DNA of 64,000 nucleotides from positions 1-64,000 of the forward strand of contig ML769659.1 of the NCBI GenBank assembly GCA_009733575.1. Direction: 5' to 3'. The number at the start of each line of letters is the position of its first letter. The stretch's first letter is position 1. This DNA comes from Gymnopus androsaceus JB14. Taxonomy: Eukaryota; Basidiomycota; Agaricomycetes; Agaricales; Omphalotaceae. The notes beneath the pieces were generated by a model that did no database searches, had not been told where the DNA came from, and was given only the letters and a program-made list of their open reading frames with translations. A program made the translations under genes and the position numbers. This document shows positions 23,622-35,431 of the stretch, piece by piece.

Positions 23622-23769
23622 GTATTTCGGATTTGATCTCCATGCTTCTGGTACATGGTCTTTACCTTGAAATTTTGCGTGTTCTCATGCAATTTCCTAG
23701 ATTTGCCTTTCTTTTTCTGTATTATTATGGTTTGTGTAATTATGCGTGTTATCAACATTTTTCAGCAAC

Positions 23770-23837
23770 GGAAGGCCCTCCCCGCTCTGCAGTTCCCTCT
23801 GGGCCGCTAGTCATAAGTCGGCAGCGAGAGGCCTTCC
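23770..23837 (+). ncRNA. Array unit 6
   Basis: An uninterrupted 8-bp terminal helix GGAAGGCC/GGCCTTCC, 5' core CCCCGCTCTGCAG, central hairpin CCC-TCT-GGG, 3' core GTCATAAGTCGGCAG. Preceded by TTTTTCAG, a possible 3' splice site. Confidence 0.65.
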
Positions 23838-23945
23838 AAAACATCATCGAAAAAGAATCATTTGGTGTGTGTATCTACATGCTTGCTTTTCAAGTTGCGC
23901 TAACGATTTTGTTTTTCAACAGGTCTTCAACCATGCATTGCTACA

Positions 23946-24010
23946 GAAGACACTTCACGTTTTGCTGTTCCCTTCGGGGCCGTCTTGTAAGTCTGTAGAG
24001 AGCTGTCTTC
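23946..24010 (+). ncRNA. Array unit 7
   Basis: A perfect 7-bp terminal helix GAAGACA/TGTCTTC, 5' core TCACGTTTTGCTG, central hairpin CCC-TTCG-GGG, 3' core CTTGTAAGTCTGTAG. Confidence 0.65.
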
Positions 24011-24072
24011 CACCATCCAACACAAAAATCACCCCTGGAAGAAGAAGCTTCCTTCGACAAACCACTGCTAAC

Positions 24073-24139
24073 GGAAGGCACTCCACGCTTTGTAGTTCCC
24101 TTCGGGGCCGCCTTGTAAGTCTGTAGAGAACCGTCTTCC
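24073..24139 (+). ncRNA. Array unit 8
   Basis: Terminal helix GGAAG/CTTCC, 5' core CCACGCTTTGTAG, central hairpin CCC-TTCG-GGG, 3' core CTTGTAAGTCTGTAG. Confidence 0.6.
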
Positions 24140-24280
24140 ATTTTTATCGACATCCATATACTTTGTACGTGGCTTTAACGATCCTTCGTCCAGATACTAA
24201 CCTGTTTCACTAGGTTCTGACTGGACTTGATGTATACCTTGCGCGATTTTGTGTGATTGACTTCAACACTATTCGGCGAA

Positions 24281-24343
24281 GAAAGGCAACTCCCGCTCTG
24301 CAGATCTTTTCGAGATCGACCAATAAGTTGGTAGTGCCCTTCC
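24281..24343 (+). ncRNA. Array unit 9
   Basis: Terminal pairing around GGCA/TGCC, 5' core TCCCGCTCTGCAG. The central hairpin is GATCT-TTTCG-AGATC, which replaces the usual CCC/GGG stem with different but fully paired bases. 3' core CAATAAGTTGGTAG. Confidence 0.6.
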
Positions 24344-24473
24344 GAACCCGATCTATAAATCAATTAACTCAGTGAGTACAGTTTGCTTCACTGGCGTTCC
24401 TACATATGCTCATAACTGCGATGCCACAGATATTTTTAAAACGTTTTTTCATCTGTATGTCAACAGGGATAAA

Positions 24474-24539
24474 AGATACTGCCCGCTCTGCAGCCCTCTT
24501 CCATGGGACCGTCAGCCATAAGTCGGTAGCAAGTTGTCT
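24474..24539 (+). ncRNA. Array unit 10
   Basis: Terminal helix AGATAC/GTTGTCT (one G-U pair), 5' core GCCCGCTCTGCAG, central hairpin CCC..GGG with an eight-base loop, 3' core GCCATAAGTCGGTAG. Preceded by GTCAACAG, a possible 3' splice site. Confidence 0.55.
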
Positions 24540-24663
24540 CCCGCTTTACTTTCTTAACTACTGTCTTTCGCCCGCTTTCTCAGCATGATCTATTATGATT
24601 ACACCGAACACCTATGTATCTCTATTTTCATTGAAATTGCAGTACCTCATTTTCTTTACGAAT

Positions 24664-24730
24664 GAAGACGCTCCCGCTCTGCAGTTTCCTTTACGGCCGC
24701 CAGTCATAAGTCGGGTAAAAATGCGTCTTT
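24664..24730 (+). ncRNA. Array unit 11
   Basis: A perfect 7-bp terminal helix AAGACGC/GCGTCTT, 5' core TCCCGCTCTGCAG, 3' core GTCATAAGTCGGG. The central hairpin is weak. Confidence 0.55.
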
Positions 24731-24875
24731 GGTGCCTAGTATTCACAATTCGGTATGTGACTGATCCTTTGACCGCTCTTCGTTGCTAGTCTGATTCTTT
24801 TAGACTTTTGTACCAATATGTATAAGTCAAAAATATATCAGCTGTGTGATCTCAGTAAGCACTAGTATCCGGCAA

Positions 24876-24945
24876 CGGAAACCCTCCCCGCTCTGCGACT
24901 CCCTTCTGGGCCGTCAGTCATAAGTCGGTAGCGAGTGGCTTTCCG
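24876..24945 (+). ncRNA. Array unit 12
   Basis: Terminal helix CGGAAA/TTTCCG, 5' core CCCCGCTCTGCGA, central hairpin CCC-TTCT-GGG, 3' core GTCATAAGTCGGTAG. Followed by a tandem duplication of GACATCCTAATACCTGTCTC. Confidence 0.6.
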
Positions 24946-25086
24946 ACATCCTAATACCTGTCTCAAAGACATCCTAATACCTGTCTCAAAGAACCTCGTA
25001 TGTTTTTCTTTGGCTTGCGGTTTCAATAATGTATACTTACGATTTGACAATTACCGCAGGTGTTTCTCTGTTCAACAATCATTGCA

Positions 25087-25130
25087 AAAAATACTCCCCA
25101 CTCCGCAGGTTGCGACCTCCCATGTAAACC
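25087..25130 (+). ncRNA. Array unit 13 (degenerate)
   Basis: Only the 5' core is recognisable (CCCCACTCCGCAGG). The terminal helix and the 3' core are not preserved. Probably a decayed last unit of the array. Confidence 0.3.
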
Positions 25131-26334
25131 TTCCTTGTACACATGGCATGCGGCAAATTATCTTATATGCTTTTTTTTTAGTCCTACGTACTGAAACTAT
25201 CATTCGCTTTCCGTTACCCATCGCAAGTGTCATCCTACATGTTTGTGTTGCCTGATTTTCTCGATCTGTTCTCAAACTGATCCATGATTACTAGGATACT
25301 TTTATGGTCAATGCCCAAACGCTGAGGCTATTATCCAGTCAAATTACTGCCTCTATTATTTTGTGAGTTATCTACAGTGCAATAGAGAAGCAAAGCTGAA
25401 TTTCAAGTTCCCTCGCCAGATTATCAAACATACCCAAGTTCTGTAGACACTTCGAATCTTCTTGTAATTGTGATATGTTTTGAACACTCAAATCTCACTT
25501 TTGGCTCTGCGAGTGTTCTGATTTTTGAGGTCGAAGCGGAACTCCTTCAAGAAATTATCTTGAACATCAATGAATAGCTGAACTCGGATACAGTTTTCGA
25601 CCAAAATTTGACAAACTTATGCGGCCCTTCGTTGATTCTCCTTCCTTCCATCCTTCTCTTAACTGAACCCTCAAGTTGTGATTTATAATTGGATACCCTC
25701 CAAATCGTTTTGCTGACCTCGCATGACCCACAAATTATTTGATCAAAGATGAGAAAAGATCGTGATAAGCACTCAAGATATTCGAAAATCGTACATACAT
25801 CGCGCGCGCGACCAAAAGTTTCAAGGACCGACCAAAATTTGAACCCAGGCCAACAGGCTTCAAAACGAAATGGATCTGATGGACTACTGCAGACTGTACT
25901 GCTACGATATACCGTATGAATGGGACGATTTCGCCCCCAAAATCGCGCAAATCTAAATTCGGTAAAGCAATAATACATGTAGGTTTTAGGCGGGATAGAT
26001 GGAGGATAAAAGGCAGAAGGATGGAAGAGGTTGATTTAGGATATGAGAATTAGGATCATCTACTTTACCAAGCCAAAAAAAAAGGAAGACATGAAGTAAT
26101 AGTACATGCATCGGTGAATCTTTAATCGACCCAGGTTACCACTACCCCAAGATACTAAATATTTGGATGTTGATGCGTCGATTAAGCAAAGATTCTAGCC
26201 AACCTATCGTAAGGATAAGAACAGAGAATAATGCTGACAAAATAATTCCTTTTTTGAAGAATATCCTAAGTATGCATAGTGTCAAACAATCTGATTATCT
26301 TGATGGTCCGTCGTACAATTCATCCTGATGGTAC
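25131..26334. other. No recognisable gene downstream of the array
   Basis: A minus-strand frame of 143 codons (25547-25978) is open but Cys/Phe/Ser-rich without a known domain. I treat it as chance. A short CG alternation (CGCGCGCGCG) occurs at 25801. The DNA is otherwise AT-rich with no clear signals. Confidence 0.4.
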
Positions 26335-29300
26335 ACTCCCCCACGCACCACGATAGCCACCTACGCCTCATCATCATCCTCTCCTCCACCACCACCACCC
26401 CCAAGTCTCCCCAAACTAAACCTCTTATTCCCCCTTCTCTCCGAACGCAGCCTCTCCCTCTCCGCAAGCCTCGTCGCTTCCCAAGGAATGCGTTTCCCCT
26501 AACCCAGGATTCAGATTCTCGCCTCCACTGCCCGCATATGCATCTGAATCGTTGTCGGCACTATCATCCCCATCCATCAACCTCGTCTCGAATTCCACCG
26601 TATGGTATTCTGCCGGAACCAGGTTGGTAGACGAGGTAGCCGCGGTAGGCGTAGTTGGAACAGGTGGAAGAGGGGGGGCACTTCCTGGAGACATCGCTCC
26701 TTCCGGCAACACCCACGCACTACTACCACCACCAGTATACTCCCCTTCATCCCCTTCATCATCCTCCCCATGTAAAGAAATCGTCCGAGAAATCGGCCTA
26801 GCCCCACAATCTACCTCATAATCCGTCCTCTCCAGATCGCTATCCCTCTGCGACCCATCCCTCGCCAAGTTGATCACCTTGGCCTCATTATTCCCATCCG
26901 CCAGCATCGCGTCGAATTCTGTTGGTTGAGGAGTCGAAGAGCCATTGCGCGAATCACACGGAGGCGTAGGCGTAGCTCCAGATCGCGAATCATACGGTGT
27001 TGGTGTTGGTGTCGCAGTATCGTTTCGAGGATTATTGTATGACGTTGGGGCAGACGATGTCAGCGTACGCATGCTTCTGCTGAACAAGCCTCCTCCCATT
27101 TTATCCTTCTTGTCTTATCCTTCTTCTTGTCATTCTCCTTTTTCAGACTGAGACTAGCTGTGGATACGCTGACGTTGAAGGAATTGGCGAACAGGGAGCC
27201 GAATCTGATGCGGCTTGAGGGTGAGGTGGCTGGGGAGAGGAAGAAAGAGAATGATTACTTTGGCTATAGGTCGACCAAGGTTACACATACCAATTATCGC
27301 ATTCGCAGAAGGATCCAAAATTACCGACGGATGAATACCTAAGATCTGATGTGCGAGCTGGGCACGGTATTCGCGCGGCACGTATTCTTCAAAGAGGAGG
27401 AGCGACGTGGATGTGCGTGGGTCGGAGCTAGTGGAGGCGTTTGCTGGTAGTGATAGCGAAGGTGTTGGTAGCGTTCACATTCAGATTGACGCGTGTCGTA
27501 GAGTCGATAGTTGTAATAAGAGGAAGAAAGAAAGAAAACGTTAGCGTTCAGCATCGAGCGTACCGTGATAGATATAGATCAGCCATACCTGAGGAACAAC
27601 CGCCAATATTCGTATTGATCCTAAGTGAAGGCGAGTTTGCGTTTGCGTTGGCGTTTGAACTAGTAGATTTGGAGCTTGGGAGGGCTTTGAATTCGACCTG
27701 TGAAGAGATGCATATGTATGTATATATGTATTGGGACGGGGTAGGGGGGGAGAAAGACGGGAGATGGGAGCAAGGGTGTGCGGAGCAAGGAGATACGAGG
27801 TACGAGATATGAAGTGAAGGGAGAGGGGGAGAGGAGGAGTTAGTTAGTAACGTCAGGGACGTAGACATGAATGCATGTATGAATAAGACAAAAAACTTCA
27901 ACACCCAGCACCCAGCAGCGTGGCGTGTAAACCCCAACCAACCGGGGACCGGTAGGGCCATAGCCAGTATCTATCGAAGAGAAAATGGAAGTCCAACCTC
28001 CAAATCTTCGAAACATGGATAACAGCAAGAAAAGAACACCCCCAAAGTGAAACATAATTCGACTGCGACGCTTGTGAGACCCAACACAACGAACGAACGA
28101 AAGCTCAACCGCAACGCCGACTCAACTCATCATCTCCATCCCGAAACCCCAAATTCCACCCAAAAAAAAAACTCCATCTCACTCCGCACTCACCAAAGCC
28201 CAATTACATTCTCTAAACAAATCATTCCTCCACCTCTCCCTTTCTCTCTCCCTCTCCTGCTCGCGTTCGCGTTCCTCATCATCCCATTTCCCGGTAGCAC
28301 CGATACTCCTACTGAGCGTTAGGGCGGTCTCAGTGTTGAAGCTAAAGGAAGGAAGGAAGGAAAGGTGAGTGAATGAGCGGAACTCGGGAGACGAAACGAA
28401 AAAAGTAATAAGAAAGGCTAGATAAAATCGTCCGCCGTCCAATGTCTGCTGCACATTACCATCCATCCAGGTCCCTAGCCCACCACTACCCAAAACGCCA
28501 AAATCGATTTCACTCACCCAATCCCTTCCATGCCAACAGTACTCCCCCCAGCAAAACCCCAACAAACCAAATCAACCCACACATCCACAAACGCCGCTTC
28601 CACGAGCGCTTCGGTGCCTAGGAGGGGGGTGGTATCGTGTGTGAAGGGGGGGAGGGGCTGCGAGAGCGCGCGTGCCGAGTGGAAGTAGGTGGCCAAGTGA
28701 GGAAAGAGGGTGTTAGAAATAAGTAAGCGTCAGTCAGTCGGCGTCAGCATCACCCAATACTGCAAGGCGAAGGAAAGAAGGATACACACCTTACCCTTCT
28801 TCTTCAACCTCTTAGCCAATCCAAAGCTTCCCGTTCTCTCCCTCTCCCTTTCTCGTTCCTTTTCGCGTTCTTGATCTTTATCTCGCAGGGACTGTAACGT
28901 AGATCAAGGAGTGAGTAAAAAGTCACAGAGAGGTAGAACCAAGACGTAGTCATACTTACCCCAAACTCCTGCAACGCTGCGTCCCACTCCTCCGTATCCA
29001 ATGTAAACTCGCCAACATCCGTCGGTTTGCCTTTAGTGTCCAGGTATTCCGTGCCTACACAAACCAAAACCAAACCAAATATTCATTAGCCGTCCCTCTC
29101 ACTTTCTTATAGCAAATAGAGGATAACATACCTCCACCTGAGCTCCCTGCAGACCACAAACCCCTTCCTGGCGACGCCATCCCAGCAACACCATAATTCG
29201 TCTCTCCCGCTCCCGTCCCCGTTAACACACCTCCGTCACGATCCCCTTCCCGGGCATCGAAACCCGCACTAACAAAGTCGCCCCAGGACACACCCTCTCT

Positions 29301-31221
29301 CCCACTTGGTCCACTCCCACCTTGGTTTGAGTTGAGACTTAACCGTGCCTTCCATGCAGACTCTGTCAAATCGAATTTCAACGCCGAGGCGGATCCGGAT
29401 GGAGTAAGGGTGGAGGGAGAAGAAAGGAATCCGGAAGACTCAAACAACCTCCATTGCGCGTCTGTTGGTGTTTTGAATCTTTCCGAGGAGTCTTTGCCGT
29501 TGGGTGCGGAAGGAGACGTAGGCGTTGAGCCACCGCTTAATGCAGATCCGAGTCCGTAGGTGAACGTCGATGCATATGATCCTCGTCTGTATCCGTATGT
29601 AGATGAGGTGTTGCCATAAGAGGAGTTGGACGATCTGGGCCTAGACATTGAGAGTGCGAGGGGATCCACCCCCGGCTCGACGCCTACAGGGATATTCATT
29701 CGTTTCCTATATGAATCAGAGTATCGAGGTGGGAGTTTTTCTTTATCCCTTGCTTTATCTTTGGAAGAGGGGTTAAGGAGTTGGGGGGATATACGTTTCC
29801 ATTCTTCACTCCCTGCAAGAGTGTACGTATACGAAGAAGAGGGTTGGCCTGCGCCTGCACCAATTCCGATTTGATCCCACCTCCCACAACTTGTCACCAA
29901 ATCCCCATCATATACTGGAACAGTGCGCTTGACGCTAACAACGCGGAGCGTTTTGGCGCCTTGTCTTGGGCCTAGCGCACCTCTTTCTCCATGAGCTCCG
30001 CCTCCATCCATCAGCGCAAGTACCGCATTATGATTACTCAACTCCCTCGGATACTCCATAACCCACTCCTTGCACCTCGTCGGCACGCCCCCTACGCCTA
30101 TACCTCCTCCGCCGAGAGACACAGGCGTGTCTTGCCATCGGATGAAGGAAAGTAAGAGATGTTCCATGGCGTGCGTTGAGCGGAGGTACGAGGTGTATGT
30201 CGCGGTGAATGGATGTGAGGGGCTGCCTAGGGTGGTAGCCAGCGATGAATTGGGGGACGAGGACGAGGCAAGGCCAGACGCGGATGCATCCAACCCAAAA
30301 ACCAAAATGCCAAACAGCGGTGCCAGCGTGGGAGGTGTACATCTCGACCTTGGCGCTATGCGCTACGAGGCGCGAGAGCAGAGAGAAGAGAGTTAGTAGG
30401 GATTGTTTGAGTTGGGGTGGGATTATCGCTATGGGTGTTAATTCGAGTTCAAGCTGGTCTTGTTCACCAACGCTCTGTTTCGGAACCTTAACCATTGTAT
30501 CCAACAACTGCGCGAAATGCGCTGGGGGGTAGCCTAATCGATGTTCCTCCGCTGCCCAGTTTAGGTATGCGAGGTAAGGGATGAGGGCTCCCGGGGAGAG
30601 AGTCTGCGTTGTAGCTGTACTTGGAGTGGACGTTCCAGGAGGCGTGGAACTGGAAGGAGCAGGCATAGTCTCCACCCTAACGACTCTCGCCAGTCCCCAC
30701 CTCAACAACATCCCTAGCTCATGTGGCCCTGCAAACCGCGCTTCATCGAGGAACGCTTCTCTCCCTGCTCCTGCACCTTTCCCCGCACTCGCACCCACAC
30801 TACACACAATCCCCACAAACTTGTCAATCAACCTCCTCACCCTCCCCGCATCCAAATCCATTGCATCCGTGCTAAACACGAATGGGGTAGATACGTCTAG
30901 GGTTTCACTAACGACCGATACGAGTGTTTCCAGGTGCGTGAGGGAGAGAGTTAGGGTTGGGTAGGGCGAGAGATGGCCACCCGAGCTAGTAATACTGCCA
31001 CCTTCTGTATTAGAGCTGCCTGCGCTGGTCTCTAAAAACTGTCCACTTGCATCCGTCCGAACCCTTGACGAGGGCCCAGGTGGTGTCTGTGGGTGGTGAG
31101 AACGTGTGGAACGGGAGAATAGCGAGGGCATTTTCCGTGTGCTGAGATTGGGCTTCCGTTCGTTGACAATGATAGTAGCTAAGCCTGGGCGGCGTACGGT
31201 TAGTCCTGGCATCGTATTCAC
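26335..31221 (-). pseudogene. MSB1 inverted copy, frameshifted and 3'-truncated
   Basis: Exon by exon this matches the intact MSB1 gene at 37487-43911 in the opposite orientation. It includes the start (MPGLTVRRPGLATIIVNERK then MPSLFSRSTRSHHP), the Msb1/Mug8 core (VVSETLDVSTPFVFSTDAMD), the middle Ser-rich part, the FEEYVPREYRAQLA region, and Gly-rich and acidic segments. Damage includes a one-base insertion near 30340 (HSAK then a shifted frame), a frameshift near 26500 and a TGG-to-TAG change near 26365 in the EAWVDIV segment. Relative to the intact gene, a stretch of about 50 codons that should precede NLVPAEYHTVEFE is deleted. Homology ends near 26335, so the last 440 or so residues are gone. 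The 5' flank (31230-31700) also resembles the flank of the intact copy. Confidence 0.85.
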
Positions 31222-31734
31222 TAGATAGCAAACGACGTACCTTTGCCTCTGTTTCGTTCGCGCTTTTATAATAGCTTTGTCCCACTCAACGTCCTCCTTC
31301 CTTCTTAATGCCTTCTGTAGACCGCAACTTCACAAATCTATCGCTAGCCGCAAATCCACCGGAGGGAGATTGAATGAATAACCGGTTCTTCTTTCGTCGT
31401 TATCTCGTACGCAAGACGCAAATCCCCTTTCTGTTGCTGTTATCTTCATATCGTATTATCTTCGTATCGTGTTATCTTGGTATCGTATTCGCCTCAAAGT
31501 GAACGAGAGGGGTGGGCAGAGAGGAGGAGTGTGTCGAGATGTACGTCAAGCCGCAACGCAAATCCTCGTACAGCCGCGTGCGTGTGCGTATGAAGAGCAA
31601 CTGTGGCTACGATGACGACGAGAGAGGGCAGAGGAAACCAGACCAGACCAGCTGGCAAGAACTAACCGTACAGATAGAATTCAGAACAATCGACTGACTG
31701 ACTGACTGAATATTACGCACGGACTCAACATCAG

Positions 31735-32278
31735 GATTTTCCTTGGCCAGCTCCCAGACTCTTTTCCGCTATGTCGTGCGATCAAGAGCGTCCAGAGTAA
31801 CAGGATTGAAAACTGTCTCTGTGACCAATCTTTGTCAAATGCTATCTTAAACTCCGCTAAAGGAGTATGCAAGATTCTCTTAAGAATAGTTCTTACACTC
31901 GAAGAGTGAAGAAAGTACCAGTTATGATGACTTTCTTGATTCCGATGTCGATGGACTGGCGCACAATGTGAAGTGTACCATGATAAGTACCCTGTAATTC
32001 GAATCAGGACAAGTTATTAATACGAAGGGAAAGATAAAAAGCTAACATGGAATAACTCGTCACTGGATTTGTCGAATGACACCGGCGCTGCCACATGAAC
32101 GATTGCGTCTATCAAGCCCTCGCTGTAGCTGGAGACGAGCGTCGACATTGAACGACCTCTGAGGCAGGAGCACCAGGAAAGATGCCTTGCAGTTTAGAAG
32201 CTGAACGGGGACACGGTATTCCTTTTCCAAAAGCTGATCTATGACGTGTGATCAAACGAAACTGGTTCCTCTGGTGAC
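31735..32278 (-). pseudogene. NAD(P)-dependent epimerase-like gene, N-terminal fragment
   Basis: In reverse orientation this matches 44940-45480. It retains a decayed dinucleotide-binding start (VTRGTSFV then a stop where the other copy has VTGGAGFVGSH), then AIVHVAAPVSFDKSSDELFH, GTLHIVRQSIDIGIKKVIIT and EFKIAFDK. A one-base loss after AFDK shifts the frame. The family (extended SDR, like dihydroflavonol-4-reductase or NAD-dependent epimerase) uses an N-terminal Rossmann fold to reduce or epimerise small-molecule substrates. The fragment is clearly dead. The C-terminal part of the same family lies 3.2 kb away, on the wrong side for a continuous gene. Confidence 0.7.
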
Positions 32279-32894
32279 CTATATGGCGAGGAGGAGGAAA
32301 TATGGAAGAAAAAATCGTATCCGAGCCACAAAAACTAATTGGGACATTCTCGCTAGATTCGTGAAGAAAAGAAGGTAATAGGCGCTCAAACTGGCGCTTA
32401 GAGTCTGTTCTGTAACTTCTTTCACCAGTTCGGTAAGATTACTGATACGTACCAGTAATTTCTTCCCCAGCAGGACAAGGAAGTTGATCTGCCATTTCAA
32501 AACCGAGGCTCTTTAACCGTCGCCTTGATGCTGATCAATGGGACCCTTCTTCTTTTCTGGCTAAGTATTCCTTCTATATGTAGAGATCCTCGACCCCAAC
32601 ACTAACAAGGCTACCCCGAACGCTGATCTTTCACACCAACGTTGATTGTCAAACCATAGAATTCCCAGTGAAAGGTCCTGCATACTGCCAGATGGAAATC
32701 AATCGCTTCCAACGTACGTGCACATGGTAGAGGTTAATCTGAGCGCGCATCTTTAGATTTGTTGGGAGCCGTCTTCAACAGCCGTTGGGCCGCATAATTC
32801 GATCTACACTTTGGAATCACTTTCATAATCGCACCTTTAACAGGTGTGTACTGTACACGATCTCATGTCGAGTCTAGGTAACGTAAGGCAACTA

Positions 32895-34400
32895 CATAAC
32901 TTGCGTGGTTGGGAGTTTCACAAGACATTTGGCGGAAGGGTGTACGGTGGTAACATTGCGTATGTGTTTACGATCTGATATCTCAGATGGGTCTGCTTTC
33001 CAGATGAAGCAGCCCTCCAGCGTAAGCTCACCCGGTTTGAAGAGGTTGCTGTCTTTTCGACATTACCTGAAGACAAGGGCTTATACACATTTGACCCAAT
33101 CGGTGAGTATCATGTTAGGCAGGAACTGATCTCAAACCATATCAGGATGGATCCCTGTTCCAGCCCCTTCGTAATGAGTATGCACTTTACTATCATCTCT
33201 TCATAAGTGCTATTAGGACCGAAACACTCCTGGTCGGACTCGTAAGCACCATCGTCGAAAGCAGCTCAGTGAGTGAGTTGTCAAACTTGTGCATGCTCAG
33301 TTGTCAAACTTGTGCATGCTCAAAAACGATTTAACATCTGCTGCTTTATAGTGCCAATCTTTTACAATGTAGTTGACTAGGTATGGTACTCTTAATATTC
33401 TATCTACGTAGCTTAAATCGGCTTTAAATCATTACTTTCAAAGCGGACCTCAAGATGCCAGATCCATTCCAATCCTCATCCCAACATGAGTGATTAAATT
33501 TGGAGTTTACAGATCGATCTTATATGGATGGCCCGTACCCCACTTGAGCTCATTGGTCAATCGGGCCTCGGGTACTCGTTTGACAACATGGTGGATGATG
33601 TACCGATGCATAAATATAGTATATTGATGAAGGATTTCGCGTATGTGTTCAATTTCAGTGAATCTACTTCTCGTATTACTAATACCCTATAGCCCCTTCC
33701 GTTGGCCATGAAGCTCTTACCGACAAATGTTCGCACCTTCATCATGAATATCACTCCCTGGAAAATCCTCCATGATGTTCGGGACATGGTTTTCTGTCGA
33801 GATTATGAGAAAAAGAAACGCGCACTTGAGAAGATGAGGAGCCCGTGGTGAGGCAGAGAGGACAGGAAAGATAGCACCACGAGTAAGTGCGTCTACTTTT
33901 TCCTGCGTTACGAATCCTCGTTGAAGCATGTTTGGTAGTGAGAGAGAATGTGAAAGCTGACACCCAAGATAAACTCGAGGAAGAAGAGATCATTGCTCAA
34001 ATTCAGTCTCTCTCTTACCTCGGCGAGCGCAGCACATTCATACCTTTGCCGTCATTTTGACATTGCGGAAGAGTGCCATGTCTCGTATTCTCCATCTTGC
34101 TTCACCCAATTGTCCAGGAGGACAAAATGTGACAAGAAATAATTGAAGCTCGAACGGAATGTCAAGGCGGAAATTTGAAGCTACGATGAATTGGTGGGGC
34201 TTCCATATCTCGACGTAGTGTGTATAGAGGCCTTACGACTGTGCGTATATTTAGTGCCTCCGGGACTATTATTCTGACTTTCTTCCGCAGATTTAAACCG
34301 GTGTCTATCTTGATGCGAGTGTATATTTTCTTTGGACTAACCTATAAACCAAAAGTTGATAACGACGCGCTCTCCAGGGCTCGCGAGAACCACCATAGCT
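32895..34400 (+). pseudogene. Cytochrome P450 pseudogene
   Basis: P450 landmarks occur in order in drifting frames: WEFHKTFGGRVYGGN (about 32910), WMARTPLELIGQSGLGYSFD (about 33530), PLPLAMKLLPTNVRTFIMN (about 33695), KLEEEEIIAQIQSL (about 33970, before the I helix) and ELVGLPYLDVVCIEALRL (about 34190, around the K-helix ExxR). The Cys heme-ligand loop cannot be found, and stops and shifts occur between segments. P450s are heme mono-oxygenases; this copy cannot be functional. A 24-bp direct repeat (around TTGTCAAACTTGTGCATGC) sits inside it near 33275. Confidence 0.7.
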
Positions 34401-35431
34401 AACTAAGCGTATCCCGTTGATTTAGCTGATTCTTTGTCTGATTCAGCGCCGCAGCTGTAAGTAAGGTGACTACATCTTATTCGCTCTACAAAGCCAACTC
34501 GAGACGTTAGAAGGTACGGCGGGTGGCTGGGCAAGGACACCAGTGTTCCGCGCAATGCGGATTGCACTAGCTAGCTCGGAATCCGCATCATCGAAATTCG
34601 AGAATGTTGGTGGACAAGGCAGCGCGCTTGTCCGGAAGAGTGCTAGTAGTTTGTGATGCGAAGAAGTGAGCTTACCGAAAGCCTCCTTAGCCTAAGCTAC
34701 GATTCCCAAGAAAGAGAGTCAAAGTGGTGAAAAGGAGAAGCTAGTAGAAGCGGTTAGACCGCAATCACAGGAGTCTTGCGTACAAGCTCAATTTCGGTGG
34801 ACGTTTGCTCATCAACCATCTCTAGGACCTCGCCTCTTTGACCTCGACCAATGGGTCCCATGATTGTTTCTATATCACGACTCCCTATCTTTGTTAGTTC
34901 CCTTGGCTCTGTTACTCGTTCTACGCTGACGCCTCTTTCTGGTGACTAAATCCAAATCTGACGAGTCTCCATTTCCACATTGAACTCTGAGTAGGTATAC
35001 CTGCACTGAAACAATGGATACTTACAAGTTACTGATGTGATTAGTGATCCAGTGGCATTTTAAACACGTTACACTAACTAGGTTGTCTTTGCAAGTCAAA
35101 GCGTAAAATATCAATGATATCGGAGATCTATATTGTTGTTAGATTAGGCTAGGTTTATTACCAGCTTGGGACCAAGTGCTGATACGCCGGAATCCAAAAA
35201 TTCATGAGCTACTCTAATGTGCTTAAAAACATCAGTGTTCTTGGACCAGCCCATAGCGGTTGAGATGAACTTATCAATGCTTTGGTTCAGGCTGTGGTGG
35301 ATCCGTGATACATACTACTTATGCAGAGACCAAGAGTACGAAGAATTAAAAATATATCTATTTACTAGATGGTACGTTGGTACAGAGTCACCGAATTTGC
35401 ATAACATAACACGATGTATTCTTGAGTTCTT
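34401..35431. other. No recognisable gene
   Basis: Nothing supports a gene here. The stretch between the P450 relic and the epimerase fragment has many stops in all frames and no obvious repeat beyond a short inverted repeat (GCGGATT..AATCCGC near 34560). Confidence 0.4.

Larger units (their letters stand above)
22990..25130 (+). repeat. Tandem array of about 13 structured RNA-like units
   Basis: A family of 62-70-nt units spaced 6 to about 220 nt apart. Each has a terminal helix of varied sequence but conserved pairing, a core motif CCCGCTCTGCAG or CCACGCTTTGCAG near the 5' side, a central hairpin (often CCC-TTCG-GGG), and a 3' core GTCATAAGTCGGYAG or CTTGTAAGTCTGTAG. Two subfamilies are visible, with matched 5' and 3' cores. 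Paired bases differ between units while staying complementary, for example GGAAGGCC/GGCCTTCC, GAAGACA/TGTCTTC and AAGACGC/GCGTCTT in the terminal helix, and CCC/GGG against GATCT/AGATC in the central hairpin. The extra-stable C(UUCG)G loop occurs only on the plus strand, which points to plus-strand RNA. No unit has a conserved reading frame, C/D boxes or an H/ACA layout. I recognise no known RNA family. Confidence 0.75.

Noticed and set aside
22990..25130. Array units as ribozymes (twister, hammerhead or HDV-like) on either strand
   Set aside because: The strictly conserved cores of these classes are not present, although the compact shape and terminal helix prompted the comparison.
22990..25130. 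Array as a CRISPR-like repeat
   Set aside because: Units differ in sequence and spacing, spacers are irregular, and the genome is eukaryotic; conserved pairing rather than conserved sequence is the signal.
25547..25978. 143-codon minus-strand open frame
   Set aside because: Cys/Phe-rich with no recognisable domain and no splice context.
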